Positions 16,491 to 25,341 of a stretch of DNA of 52,477 nucleotides are shown here, in pieces; positions within the stretch are counted from its first letter, which is position 1, and each line of letters begins with the position of its first letter. A program made the position numbers and the translations under genes. Source of the stretch: Actinomycetota bacterium (GTDB lineage: Bacteria; Actinomycetota; Actinomycetes; Nanopelagicales; Nanopelagicaceae); the NCBI GenBank assembly GCA_947372965.1, contig CANBVR010000004.1:1-52477 (forward strand), read 5' to 3'. The notes beneath the pieces were generated by a model. It was not told the DNA's origin. It saw only the letters and a program-made list of their open reading frames with translations, and did not search any database.

Positions 16491-18122
16491 GTGGCTGTAA
16501 CTCGTGCGCTCAAAAACAGTAAGACAGCGAAGAAGGCTGTCGCTAAAAAACCTGTTGCAAAGAAAGCACCTGTTAAGAAAGCTGCCGTAAAAAAGATTTC
16601 TAAGCCGGCAAAGGTAGTTAAGAAAGCCGCGGTAAAGATTCCGCTAAAGACCGACCTCACAGCAAAAGATGTACAAATGATTGTTGATGCAAAGAATGCA
16701 TCAATGAGATTAAAGCAATTGCTCGCTGATGCAGAGTCTCGCGGGATCACCTCAATAAATAGAATTCCAAAAAAGGTTGATAAGGATCTAGTAGATGAGA
16801 TCCGAATTCTAAATGTTGATGTACCTAAGATGGGAGAGAAGCTTAAGAAACTTGGCCTCGGATCTCCGTACCGCATGCTCAAGAAGACTGAACTTGCTCT
16901 GATTGCACCACCTCCAGCAGCACCAGCAGCACCAGCAGCTACTTCCACAGCAACTTCAGCGGCAGCCAAGCCAGGAAAAGATGGAAAGACTGCTGTACTT
17001 AAAATTGATGGCGAAGAGGTAGAGCTAGAAGAAGTAGAGCTAGAAGATCTCGAATCTCTAGTTGAAGATGTAAAAGAAATTATTGAAGAAGAAAAGGAAA
17101 ATGAGATTCGCGTCGTAAATGTCGCTGAAGAATCTACAAATGAAGAAAATGCCTTCACAATCAAGGATTCTGAAGAAGATGATGCGCCAGTCCAAACAGT
17201 TCTAACAGCAGGCGCCACGGCTGACCCAGTAAAGGATTACCTAAAGCTAATCGGACGGGTACCTCTTCTAAATGCAGAGATGGAAGTAGATCTCTCCCTT
17301 CGCGTTGAAGCTGGCCTATTCGCCGATGAAATAATTACCCACGAAAAGAAAATTGACAAAAAATATAAGCGTGAACTTGAGCAGTTAGTTCTAGATGGTA
17401 AGCGCGCTAAAAATCACCTATTAGAAGCAAACCTTCGTCTCGTTGTTTCACTTGCAAAGCGCTATACCGGTCGCGGAATGTTGTTCTTGGATCTAATTCA
17501 AGAAGGTAACTTGGGTCTAATTCGCGCAGTTGAAAAGTTTGACTACACAAAGGGCTACAAGTTCTCAACCTATGCAACTTGGTGGATCCGTCAGGCGATT
17601 ACTCGCGCGATGGCCGACCAGGCTCGAACAATTCGTATTCCAGTTCACATGGTTGAAGTCATCAACAAGTTGGCACGTGTTCAACGACAGATGTTGCAAG
17701 ACCTTGGTCGCGAACCGACCCCAGAAGAGTTAGCAAAAGAACTTGATATGACACCAGAAAAGGTTGTTGAAGTTCAAAAATATGGTCGCGAACCGATTTC
17801 ACTTCATACACCTCTAGGCGAAGAGGGAGATTCAGAGTTTGGTGATTTAATCGAAGACTCAGAGGCAATTGTTCCTGCCGACGCGGTTTCATTTACCTTG
17901 CTTCAAGAACAACTTCACTCAGTCCTTGGGACACTTTCAGAGCGCGAAGCAGGCGTTGTAAAGATGCGCTTTGGCCTAACTGATGGTCAACCAAAGACAC
18001 TAGATGAAATCGGCAAGGTCTATAGCGTTACTCGCGAAAGAATCCGCCAGATTGAATCAAAGACGATGTCAAAGCTTCGCCACCCATCTCGATCGCAAGT
18101 CTTACGCGATTATCTAGATTAA
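16491..18122 (+). CDS. sigA: Principal RNA polymerase sigma factor (sigma70/SigA-HrdB)
   Basis: Primary sigma factor, 543 aa. The N-terminus is unusual but known in actinobacteria: residues 1-50 are Lys/Ala-rich ([17 protein letters not shown]), followed by a helical region, an Ala/Pro linker near 140-155, and an acidic tract near 165-205. Region 1.2 begins at [16 protein letters not shown] (about 244). Region 2 has [27 protein letters not shown] and the -10-reading [16 protein letters not shown]. Region 3 follows, and region 4 has [19 protein letters not shown] for -35 contact. GTG start has an AAAGGAT Shine-Dalgarno sequence about 6 nt upstream. Housekeeping role is firm. Confidence 0.97.
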   Translation: MAVTRALKNSKTAKKAVAKKPVAKKAPVKKAAVKKISKPAKVVKKAAVKIPLKTDLTAKDVQMIVDAKNASMRLKQLLADAESRGITSINRIPKKVDKDLVDEIRILNVDVPKMGEKLKKLGLGSPYRMLKKTELALIAPPPAAPAAPAATSTATSAAAKPGKDGKTAVLKIDGEEVELEEVELEDLESLVEDVKEIIEEEKENEIRVVNVAEESTNEENAFTIKDSEEDDAPVQTVLTAGATADPVKDYLKLIGRVPLLNAEMEVDLSLRVEAGLFADEIITHEKKIDKKYKRELEQLVLDGKRAKNHLLEANLRLVVSLAKRYTGRGMLFLDLIQEGNLGLIRAVEKFDYTKGYKFSTYATWWIRQAITRAMADQARTIRIPVHMVEVINKLARVQRQMLQDLGREPTPEELAKELDMTPEKVVEVQKYGREPISLHTPLGEEGDSEFGDLIEDSEAIVPADAVSFTLLQEQLHSVLGTLSEREAGVVKMRFGLTDGQPKTLDEIGKVYSVTRERIRQIESKTMSKLRHPSRSQVLRDYLD

Positions 18123-18135
18123 GAACCAGTTCTTG

Positions 18136-18321
18136 ATGGCGGAAAATCCAAAGATATTCATCAATCCTAAGAGCGGTTCTATAAAGATTACTGGAACCGC
18201 AGATTTTGTAGATGCTGATGGCAATATCTTAGAAACCAAGACCGACTTTAAATTGTGTGGTTGCGGACGCTCAAAAGAGAAGCCATATTGCGATGGCTCT
18301 CATAAAGAACTACTTAATTAA
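18136..18321 (+). CDS. CDGSH-type iron-sulfur protein
   Basis: Small protein, 61 aa, with one CDGSH zinc-finger-like motif: CGCGRSKEKPYCDGSH near residues 41-56. It gives the three Cys and one His that hold a 2Fe-2S cluster. The upstream part resembles the short beta segment of bacterial mitoNEET-like proteins (KSGSIKITG). The start is ATG 18136, just after sigA, separated by AAGAACCAGTTCTT, a small inverted repeat. Function probably electron or cluster transfer; partner unknown. Confidence 0.9.
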   Translation: MAENPKIFINPKSGSIKITGTADFVDADGNILETKTDFKLCGCGRSKEKPYCDGSHKELLN

Positions 18322-18549
18322 TTATTCTGATTCGGTAACAGTTGAGACGGCGGTAAGTTTGCTGGTCTCATCTTGAATCGCTTTGACCACAGGCTTTAGC
18401 TTTTCAGCATATTCCTTTGCGTGGTGACCGCAGAAAAGAAGTTCTCCACCATTTAGCAAAGTTGCACGAACATAAGCTTGAGCTCCGCAACGATCGCAAC
18501 GATCGACAGCATTGAGCGGGGTTTGTTCGAGAATCAATTGCTCGGTCAT
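18322..18549 (-). CDS. DUF7455 zinc-ribbon-like actinobacterial protein
   Basis: Small protein, 75 aa. It has CDRCGAQAYVRA near residue 18 and FCGHHAKEY near residue 39, giving a C-x2-C ... C-x2-H metal-site pattern. The rest is helical and charged. Homologues lie beside the main sigma gene and parE in many actinobacteria, as here. Start ATG 18549 has AAGGAG about 5 nt upstream. No biochemical role is known to me. Its stop abuts the CDGSH gene end to end. Confidence 0.85.
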   Translation of the reverse strand: MTEQLILEQTPLNAVDRCDRCGAQAYVRATLLNGGELLFCGHHAKEYAEKLKPVVKAIQDETSKLTAVSTVTESE

Positions 18550-18759
18550 TTCGCTCCTTCTTATATCTGTAGGTCGGTCATCTAGGGGAACATCAAACCA
18601 TTAAACCTTTATTCCCCGCACGCCAAAATAGTTATTTTCACGCTCGGGCGTGTCATAAATCGCATGATATTTGCTCAAAATCACCTGATATTAATTATTT
18701 GCTTCAAAGTGATCGCAGATCCACGCATTCTCATCGTTCTGGAGATAACCTTCACCTCC
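18550..18759. other. Divergent intergenic region between DUF7455 and parE, with nested inverted repeat
   Basis: A 210-bp spacer that must hold both promoters. It contains CACGCC (18619-18624) and GGCGTG (18647-18652) enclosing AAAATA-GT-TATTTT (18625-18638), which could form a two-part hairpin or a binding site. Two related stretches, ATTTGCTCAAAATCAC and ATTTGCTTCAAAGTGATC, follow. A longer parE reading frame enters this region from ATG 18664 but has no family similarity. Otherwise nothing recognised. Confidence 0.45.
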
Positions 18760-20832
18760 GTGGCTACTGATGATCTAACTTCGACAACCGATAATGGCTA
18801 TAGCGCAAAAGATCTAGCCGTCCTTGAAGGTCTGGACGCAGTTCGCAAACGTCCAGGTATGTATATCGGTACCACCGATTCTCGTGGACTTATGCATTGC
18901 CTCTGGGAAATTATTGATAACTCAGTAGATGAAGCTCTTGCTGGGCATTGTCACAAAATTGAAATTAATCTTGAATCTGATGGATCAGTTGAGGTCCATG
19001 ATGATGGTCGTGGTATTCCGGTAGATAAAGAACCAAAGACTGGCCTAACTGGCGTTGAAGTTGTTATGACCAAACTCCATGCAGGTGGAAAATTTGGTGG
19101 AGGTTCCTATGCTGCATCTGGTGGCCTACATGGTGTTGGCGCCTCAGTTGTAAATGCATTGTCATCAAGACTTGATGTTGAAGTTGATCGTAATGGAAAA
19201 ATTTATTGGATGTCTTTCCAGCGCGGAAATGCTGGAATCTTTGATGGCGATGGCCCAAAGGCGCCATTTAAAGAAAGTTCTGGGCTTCGTGTAATTGGAA
19301 AGGTTTCGGCAAAAGTAACTGGTACCCGTATCAAGTACTGGGCTGATCGCCAGATATTTCTAAAGGAAGCCGAGCTGGCAATTGAAGATATTTATGCTCG
19401 TGCGCGTCAAACTTCTTTCTTAGTTCCAGGCCTAACGCTGATTGTTAATGACAATCGCACAAAGGCAAAGACCTCAGAGACCTTCTTCCACAAAGGTGGA
19501 ATTTCGGAGTTCTGCGCTTTCTTGCAGCCTGATCCAGCACTTGGTGAAGTAATTAGAATTTCCGGTAGCGGAGAATATACCGAGACAGTTCCAGTCCTTG
19601 ATGACAAGGGCCATATGATGCCAACCGAAGTTAATCGCGAAATGGGCGTTGACATTGCGATGCAATGGGGAACTGGTTACGACACCACGATCGCTTCATT
19701 TGTAAATATTATTTCTACCCCAAAGGGTGGAGCTCATATCCAAGGATTTGAACGCGCCATAACTAAAGCATTTAACGACGCACTTCGCGCAACAAAGACC
19801 TTGAAGAATAACGAAGCCGATGTAATCAAAGATGACGTCCTTGAAGGTTTAACTGCGGTTGTGACCGTGCGTATGTCCGAGCCACAATTTGAAGGTCAAA
19901 CTAAAGAAGTTTTAGGAACTGCCGCCGCAACAAAGATTGTTGCAACTGTAGTTGGCGAAGAGATGAAGAATTTCTTTGCAACAACAAAGCGCATAGATAA
20001 GGCGACGGGAAAAGCTGCTCTCGAAAAAGTAGCGCAGGCTTCCCGCACTCGCATCTCTGCCCGAGCCCACAAAGATCTGCAACGTCGCAAGAATGCACTG
20101 GAGAGCTCTTCACTTCCAACGAAACTTTCAGATTGTCGCTCGGATGATACCGATCGCACCGAGCTTTACATCGTAGAGGGCGACTCAGCTCTTGGTACCG
20201 CAAAGGCAGCCCGCAATTCTGAATTCCAAGCAATCCTCCCGATTAGAGGAAAGATTCTTAACGTTCAAAAAGCCTCACTCTCTCAGATGCTTGAAAACAA
20301 TGAGTGCGCTTCGATCATCCAGGTTATTGGAGCAGGCTCTGGCAAGACTTTTACACTTGAAGATGCTCGCTATGGCCGCATAATCCTCATGTCTGATGCC
20401 GACGTTGATGGTGCACACATCCGATGCTTACTTTTAACGCTTCTTTCTCGTTACATGCGGCCACTTATTGAAGATGGTCGAGTATTTGCAGCCATGCCAC
20501 CGCTTCACCGAGTTGAAGTAGTCGGTGGCAAGCGCGGGGAAGTCCATTACACATACTCTGATGAAGAGATGAAGAAGATGACCTCAGAATTAACCAAGGC
20601 TGGAAAGCGTTGGAAAGAACCTATTCAGCGTTACAAAGGCCTTGGTGAAATGGATGCAGACCAGCTTCGCGAGACCACTATGGATCCAGAGCACCGCACC
20701 TTACGTAGAATCACAATGAAGGATGCAACTGCTGCAGAAGCGATGTTCGAACTGCTTATGGGCAATGAAGTAGCACCTCGTAAAGAATTTATCTCAACAG
20801 CAGATATTGCTAGAGATCGTATCGACGCCTAA
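18760..20832 (+). CDS. parE: DNA topoisomerase IV subunit B
   Basis: ATPase subunit of topoisomerase IV, which separates linked daughter chromosomes. About 690 aa from GTG 18760. Seen: the GHKL ATPase domain (YSAKDLAVLEGLDAVRKR, IIDNSVDEALAG, HDDGRGIPV, GGLHGVGASVVNAL) and the TOPRIM domain with EGDSALGTAKAARNSEFQA and DADVDGAHI. The tail carries IQRYKGLGEMDADQL. EGDSALGTAK, rather than EGDSAGGSAK, marks actinobacterial ParE rather than GyrB. Residues upstream of GTG 18760 do not resemble the family. Its partner parC faces it from 10 bp away, tail to tail. Confidence 0.9.
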   Translation: MATDDLTSTTDNGYSAKDLAVLEGLDAVRKRPGMYIGTTDSRGLMHCLWEIIDNSVDEALAGHCHKIEINLESDGSVEVHDDGRGIPVDKEPKTGLTGVEVVMTKLHAGGKFGGGSYAASGGLHGVGASVVNALSSRLDVEVDRNGKIYWMSFQRGNAGIFDGDGPKAPFKESSGLRVIGKVSAKVTGTRIKYWADRQIFLKEAELAIEDIYARARQTSFLVPGLTLIVNDNRTKAKTSETFFHKGGISEFCAFLQPDPALGEVIRISGSGEYTETVPVLDDKGHMMPTEVNREMGVDIAMQWGTGYDTTIASFVNIISTPKGGAHIQGFERAITKAFNDALRATKTLKNNEADVIKDDVLEGLTAVVTVRMSEPQFEGQTKEVLGTAAATKIVATVVGEEMKNFFATTKRIDKATGKAALEKVAQASRTRISARAHKDLQRRKNALESSSLPTKLSDCRSDDTDRTELYIVEGDSALGTAKAARNSEFQAILPIRGKILNVQKASLSQMLENNECASIIQVIGAGSGKTFTLEDARYGRIILMSDADVDGAHIRCLLLTLLSRYMRPLIEDGRVFAAMPPLHRVEVVGGKRGEVHYTYSDEEMKKMTSELTKAGKRWKEPIQRYKGLGEMDADQLRETTMDPEHRTLRRITMKDATAAEAMFELLMGNEVAPRKEFISTADIARDRIDA

Positions 20833-20841
20833 TAAGACTTT

Positions 20842-22338
20842 TTAAGCAATACGGGTGCGACGAGGTGTTGCAAACTTCTTAGACGCCTCATCCAATTCAA
20901 GTGAAACTTGAGCTTTTATATTCTCTTGCGATGAGAGCAATGTCTTTAACTTGGTGACAATTGCCTTTAGCTCTTTGGATTCAGTCTCAAGTTCTAGCTT
21001 GCTCATCTTGGTGAGGCGACGAAGTGGCATATCTAGGATGTAGGTGGCTTGCTCATCGGTTAGTTTGAAAGACTTAATGAGCGCAGCCTTTGCTTCAGCA
21101 GCATCTTCTGAGCCACGAATAATCTTGATGACCTTATCGATATCAACAATTGCTTTTAAAAGACCATCGACTAGCTTTAGGCGATTTTCCGCCTTCTCTT
21201 TGCGATATTCCGAGCGGCGACGAATGACTTCGATCCGGTGATCGATAAATACTTGAAGGAGTTGCTTTAAACCAAGGGTTAGTGGCTTTCCGCCAACTAG
21301 GGCAACGGCGTTGATGGAGAATTGGTCCTCCATTGGAGTTAACTTGTAGAGCTTTTCTAGAACATCTTCTGGTTCGAAACCATTCTTAAGTTCGACGACA
21401 ACCTTGGTGCCTTGCTGGCCATCGGAGAGATCTACGATGTCGGAAATTCCTTGGATCTTCTTGGCCTTAACCAGATCGGCGATCTTCTCAACGATCTTTT
21501 CAGGTCCTATGTTGTAAGGCAGTTCGGTTATTACCAGCCCTTGCTTGCGGGCAGTAACCTTTTCAACAGCAACGGTAGCGCGGACTTTAAAAGCGCCACG
21601 GCCGGTTTCGTAAGCCTCGGTAATACCTTCTTTTGCAACAATCTCGCCACCGGTTGGAAAATCTGGGCCTGGAACGAACTTCATTAACGCCTTTAGCGTT
21701 GCCTTTGGATTATCAATTAAATGTTTGGTTGCGGCGATCACTTCACCCAAGTTGTGTGGCGCCATATTGGTTGCCATTCCTACGGCAATACCGGTAGCGC
21801 CATTAACTAAAAGATTTGGAAATGCTGCTGGAAGTACTTGTGGCTCTAAGAGTTGGCCATCGTAATTAGAACCAAAATCAACGGTATCTTCATCAGACTC
21901 ATCCACCATTGCCATTGCTGATGGGGCAAGACGAGATTCGGTGTAACGCATTGCTGCTGGGCCGGCATCTAGTGAGCCAAAGTTTCCGTGACCATCAATT
22001 AACGGCAAACGCATTGAGAAGCTTTGCGCCATGCGAACCATTGCGTCATAGATTGCACCATCACCGTGTGGGTGCAATTTACCCATTACCTCACCAACAG
22101 CGCGAGCGCACTTCACGTGGCCTTTATCTGGACGAAGGCCCATATCGTTCATCTGATGAAGGATTCGACGTTGTACTGGCTTTAAACCATCTCTTGCATC
22201 TGGAAGCGCGCGAGAGTAAATAACGGAATAAGCATATTCAAGGAATGAATCAGACATCTCTTGCGAAACGTCGATATCAATTATGCGACCTGGGTTCTCT
22301 CCTGCTTTAGGGAGAACGGCTTTGGGTGTGCGTGCCAT
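20842..22338 (-). CDS. parC: DNA topoisomerase IV subunit A lacking the C-terminal domain
   Basis: DNA-cleaving subunit, only 498 aa where ParC/GyrA is usually 750-900. The N-terminal breakage-reunion core is complete: [21 protein letters not shown], the quinolone region [17 protein letters not shown], the catalytic Tyr in [27 protein letters not shown], the tower, and the coiled-coil gate to about residue 485. It stops at ATPRRTRIA, where actinobacterial homologues have RRTRI and then the beta-pinwheel domain. Only 9 bp separate its stop from the parE stop, so no remnant domain exists. Gly replaces the Ser equivalent to E. coli GyrA Ser83. Start ATG 22338, with CAAGAT 7 nt upstream, suggests a leaderless mRNA. 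Confidence 0.9.
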   Translation of the reverse strand: MARTPKAVLPKAGENPGRIIDIDVSQEMSDSFLEYAYSVIYSRALPDARDGLKPVQRRILHQMNDMGLRPDKGHVKCARAVGEVMGKLHPHGDGAIYDAMVRMAQSFSMRLPLIDGHGNFGSLDAGPAAMRYTESRLAPSAMAMVDESDEDTVDFGSNYDGQLLEPQVLPAAFPNLLVNGATGIAVGMATNMAPHNLGEVIAATKHLIDNPKATLKALMKFVPGPDFPTGGEIVAKEGITEAYETGRGAFKVRATVAVEKVTARKQGLVITELPYNIGPEKIVEKIADLVKAKKIQGISDIVDLSDGQQGTKVVVELKNGFEPEDVLEKLYKLTPMEDQFSINAVALVGGKPLTLGLKQLLQVFIDHRIEVIRRRSEYRKEKAENRLKLVDGLLKAIVDIDKVIKIIRGSEDAAEAKAALIKSFKLTDEQATYILDMPLRRLTKMSKLELETESKELKAIVTKLKTLLSSQENIKAQVSLELDEASKKFATPRRTRIA

Positions 22339-22345
22339 GTGGCGT

Positions 22346-22351
22346 ATCTTG
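22346..22351 (-). promoter_or_regulatory. Candidate -10 of parC
   Basis: On the minus strand TGG-CAAGAT ends 7 nt before the parC ATG at 22338; the TGG is a possible extended -10. The same GGCAAGATA string occurs before the genes at 24229 and 28276. Confidence 0.4.
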
Positions 22352-22367
22352 CCAACATAACTGGGTT

Positions 22368-23252
22368 TTACTTGGTATCGACAAGCGGTCTGGCGCTAAT
22401 TAATGCAACACATTTGGCTGCGAGGGCGGCACCAGATTCAAGAGCGTCATATAAATCACCATTTGAAGCCCAAACTTGGATAAATCCAGCTGCAAAAGCA
22501 TCACCGGCTCCAGTTGTATTCACGACCGTAGTTGGATGAGCTGCGATTTGAATTAAGTCCCGATTGCGAGATTGACCAAGCGCGCCATTAGATCCACGTT
22601 TAATTACAACAGTAGATACCTGCTTTAGGAGATCGCCTGCCGCTTCAACGGGGTTTGCCTTTCCAGAAATAAATTGCGCCTCTTCTTCATTAAGGATTAG
22701 CGCGTCAACCATTGAAATCCATTCCGTAACTTTTGCGATTCCAACTTCCATTAGTACACCAACAGTTGCAGGATCAAAGATAATTGGAAGACCAGCGCTC
22801 TTGGCTGCAGTCATAATTTCCAAAACGCCAGAACGCGAGGCTTGATTGATCAAGCTATAACCAGAAATATATACAGCGCTAAATTTCTTAAGCTCCGGCA
22901 CATCAGCCAAACTCAGACCAGAATTTGCACCTGAGTCCGGAAACATTGTTCGTTCGCCATCTCGGCCAACAATCACAATAACTACGCCAGTGCTGGCACC
23001 TTTGATAACGCTTGTCGTGTGCTGAACGCCAAAGGAATCTAACTCAGCCAAAACGCTTCTTCCAGCAGCATCATCACCGACGCGAGCTACCAAAAAGGCT
23101 GGTGTTTGATGGGAAGCGAGCCAAGAAGCAACATTTGCCGCCGCGCCACCGCCTTGGGTTGAGATAGTTGCTCGAGTTTCTAGTCCTTCAGTTATTGGTC
23201 GCCCAATAACTGCGGTTACATCGAGCATGATATCGCCGATACAGAGAATCAC
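22368..23252 (-). CDS. psuK: PfkB-family sugar kinase, probable pseudouridine kinase
   Basis: Ribokinase-fold kinase, 294 aa. Seen: the N-terminal [28 protein letters not shown] near residue 35, and the C-terminal anion-hole motif [15 protein letters not shown] near residue 245 with the catalytic Asp. It follows psuG by 18 bp on the same strand, and the PsuG/PsuK pair is a known pathway: PsuK phosphorylates pseudouridine and PsuG splits it. The assignment as PsuK therefore rests on context; the sequence alone supports only a PfkB kinase. Confidence 0.75.
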   Translation of the reverse strand: MILCIGDIMLDVTAVIGRPITEGLETRATISTQGGGAAANVASWLASHQTPAFLVARVGDDAAGRSVLAELDSFGVQHTTSVIKGASTGVVIVIVGRDGERTMFPDSGANSGLSLADVPELKKFSAVYISGYSLINQASRSGVLEIMTAAKSAGLPIIFDPATVGVLMEVGIAKVTEWISMVDALILNEEEAQFISGKANPVEAAGDLLKQVSTVVIKRGSNGALGQSRNRDLIQIAAHPTTVVNTTGAGDAFAAGFIQVWASNGDLYDALESGAALAAKCVALISARPLVDTK

Positions 23253-23270
23253 TTCTAGATTACTTCTAAA

Positions 23271-24161
23271 TCACTTTAGGGCGCAGGCTATTTCGGCCGC
23301 TAATTTGGAATTTGATTTAATGATGTCGATATTTACTCGTAAAGATTCGCCACCACTAGAGGAATGGAAGTACTCAAGTAGAAAAGGAGTTACTGCCTTG
23401 CCAGTAATGTGATCCTTTTGCGCCGCTGCCAATCCTTCTTCAAGAATTTTATTGTGCAGCGCTAGATCCATCTGATTTTCAACCGGATTAGTCACAACAA
23501 TTGCGCAGTTGTCGGTTTTTAGATCATGACGGTTATTCCAGATTTCGGCTATTTGCGTTACTGAATCAACTCGATGTTCGAGTTCAAATCCAGAGTCAGT
23601 TAGATAGAAGCCAGGAAACTTCTTTGTCTTATATCCCAAGACTGGAACTGCGAAACTTTCCAGACGTTCTAAGGTTCCAGCAACATCCAAGATCGACTTA
23701 ACCCCAGCACAAACAATCACAATTTGCGTGTTTGCTAGAGCTAATAGGTCAGCTGATTCATCATAAGTATGTCCGCGGTGCACGCCACCTAGGCCCCCAG
23801 TTGCGAAAACGTGGATTCCTGCCAAATCTGCAATATGGGCAGTAGCGGCAACTGTCGTTGCTGCGCTCTGCTTTGTACTTTCGATAATTGCAAGGTCTCG
23901 TGTAGAGGCTTTAACTACTGAGTCATCATTAGCAATTCGAGTTAATTCTTCTAGTTCGAGTCCAACGTGAATAACCCCATCGATCAGGGCGATAGTTGCT
24001 GGCGTAGCGCCGGCGCTACGAACAATCGCTTCCACTTCTAGCGCTACTTCTAAATTTCTTGGACGTGGCAGACCGTGCGAAATAATGGTCGACTCGAGTG
24101 CGACGATTGGTTTATTTGCGGCCTTGGCCTGGCTGACTTCCTTCGAATACTTGATCACCAT
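23271..24161 (-). CDS. psuG: Pseudouridine-5'-phosphate glycosidase
   Basis: Splits pseudouridine 5'-phosphate to uracil and ribose 5-phosphate, or the reverse. About 296 aa. Seen: KPIVALESTIISHGLPRP near residue 20, ATPATIALIDGVIHVGL, FATGGLGGVHRG, VCAGVKSILDV, LGYKTKKFPGFYL, and NPVENQMD. The longer reading upstream of ATG 24161 lacks family similarity. TACTGT on the minus strand ends 6 nt before GTG 24158, so the true leaderless start may be that GTG, one codon inside. It leads the psuG-psuK operon. Confidence 0.93.
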   Translation of the reverse strand: MVIKYSKEVSQAKAANKPIVALESTIISHGLPRPRNLEVALEVEAIVRSAGATPATIALIDGVIHVGLELEELTRIANDDSVVKASTRDLAIIESTKQSAATTVAATAHIADLAGIHVFATGGLGGVHRGHTYDESADLLALANTQIVIVCAGVKSILDVAGTLERLESFAVPVLGYKTKKFPGFYLTDSGFELEHRVDSVTQIAEIWNNRHDLKTDNCAIVVTNPVENQMDLALHNKILEEGLAAAQKDHITGKAVTPFLLEYFHSSSGGESLRVNIDIIKSNSKLAAEIACALK

Positions 24162-24216
24162 CCCACAGTACCTCACCAGTTGCTTGGGAATTAAGCGCCC
24201 AGAAAAATAAGTAAGG

Positions 24217-24222
24217 CAAGAT
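24217..24222 (+). promoter_or_regulatory. Candidate -10 of the phosphodiesterase-like gene
   Basis: CAAGAT, within GGCAAGATA, ends 6 nt before GTG 24229 and suggests a leaderless mRNA. It is weak by consensus, but shared with the parC and rplS upstream regions. Confidence 0.35.
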
Positions 24223-24228
24223 AGCCCT

Positions 24229-25341
24229 GTGACTGAATTAAATTCGCGTACCTTAGCCGATCTCTCCAATTCGATATTTGCCGGCTTAGGAATTTCTGGT
24301 GCGCAAAATGTCTTGGCGCTGCCCGAGAATTCTCATCAGCGCGAATGCTTGCTTCTAATTGATGGCATGGGACTTTCGGCGCTAAAACAGTTCGGTGATC
24401 AATTCCCAATTTTTAAAGAAGTCGGCGAATTTCCTAATCTAAATTCGCATTTCCCATCTACAACAGCAACAAATCTCTCATCCCTTGGCACCGGAGTTCT
24501 TCCAGGTGTTCATGGAATGCTGGGATATTCCGTAAGAGTTCCACGAAGCGGGCAACCGGGTAGATTATTGAACTCGCTTAAATGGGATGATCGAGTTGAC
24601 CCTGTTATTTGGCAGAAAGTTCCTACCCTCTTTGAACGAGCTAAGGCAGAAGGAATTTCTGTCTCACACGTTGCTGCGAAACGATATGAGGGTTCTGGTT
24701 TCACCCAAGCCGCACTTCGCGGGGCGAATTACATTGGCGCAAATCAGATTGAAGATATTGTGAGTGCGGCGCAAGTGGCTATGAAAAATGAAGGATCGTT
24801 TGCATATTTGTACATCAACCATTTAGACCATGCCGGACACGAGGATGGCGTTGGTTCAGCAAATTGGCTCACGGCACTTGGGATCGTTGTGCAATTGATA
24901 ACTTCATTGCGTGATCGTTTACCGAGAGGAACCAGGCTCTGGGTCACCGCAGATCACGGAATGATCAATGTTGGTGAAAAGATTGTTCTCGGCCAAGAAA
25001 ACGATTTAATGAAGGGCGTCACTTTGGTTGGCGGGGAACCAAGGGCACGACATATTTATTTGGAGGATGGTTCTCATAATGATGTCGCTTCAACTTGGCG
25101 CGAGTTCCTCGGCAATCGAGCAAGAATTTATTTAAAAGCAGAAGCAATTGCCGCTGGACTTTTCGGCCCAGAAGTTTTGGTGGATAGTCAGGAGCGCCTG
25201 GGTGATTTGATTGCAATTGCAAATGGGGAAGCGATTTTGATCGACCCAACAAGAGTTAAAGAAGAGGGCAAAATGGTTGGGCATCACGGGGGCTTATTAG
25301 AGACTGAAACTCAAATCCCGCTTTTGGTTCAACAAATCTAA
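24229..25341 (+). CDS. Alkaline phosphatase family / type I phosphodiesterase-nucleotide pyrophosphatase
   Basis: Metal-dependent hydrolase, 370 aa. Seen: LLLIDGMGLSAL near residue 45 with the first metal Asp, the nucleophile Thr in HFPSTTATNLSSLGTG, HGMLGY, YINHLDHAGHEDG with metal ligands, TADHGMINV, and the final HHGG. No signal peptide or membrane helix is seen, so it is probably cytoplasmic. It converges on the acyltransferase-sepH pair with a 4-bp overlap. Homologues beside sepH are known in other actinobacteria. Natural substrate unknown. Confidence 0.87.
   Translation: MTELNSRTLADLSNSIFAGLGISGAQNVLALPENSHQRECLLLIDGMGLSALKQFGDQFPIFKEVGEFPNLNSHFPSTTATNLSSLGTGVLPGVHGMLGYSVRVPRSGQPGRLLNSLKWDDRVDPVIWQKVPTLFERAKAEGISVSHVAAKRYEGSGFTQAALRGANYIGANQIEDIVSAAQVAMKNEGSFAYLYINHLDHAGHEDGVGSANWLTALGIVVQLITSLRDRLPRGTRLWVTADHGMINVGEKIVLGQENDLMKGVTLVGGEPRARHIYLEDGSHNDVASTWREFLGNRARIYLKAEAIAAGLFGPEVLVDSQERLGDLIAIANGEAILIDPTRVKEEGKMVGHHGGLLETETQIPLLVQQI

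Noticed and set aside
16469-17218. Ser/Thr/Phe-rich 249-codon open frame opposite sigA
   Set aside because: It is the complement of the low-complexity Lys/Ala and acidic regions of sigA; composition is a mirror artefact and no domain is seen.
18664-18759. 32-residue N-terminal extension of parE
   Set aside because: Hydrophobic residues unlike any ParE; family similarity begins after GTG 18760.
20833-20841. Frameshift or broken C-terminal domain after parC
   Set aside because: Only 9 bp separate the parC and parE stops, and parE is intact, so no lost domain remains to be joined.
24162-24269. 36-residue N-terminal extension of psuG
   Set aside because: It runs through the promoter region of the divergent phosphodiesterase gene and into that gene's 5' coding sequence, and it lacks family similarity.
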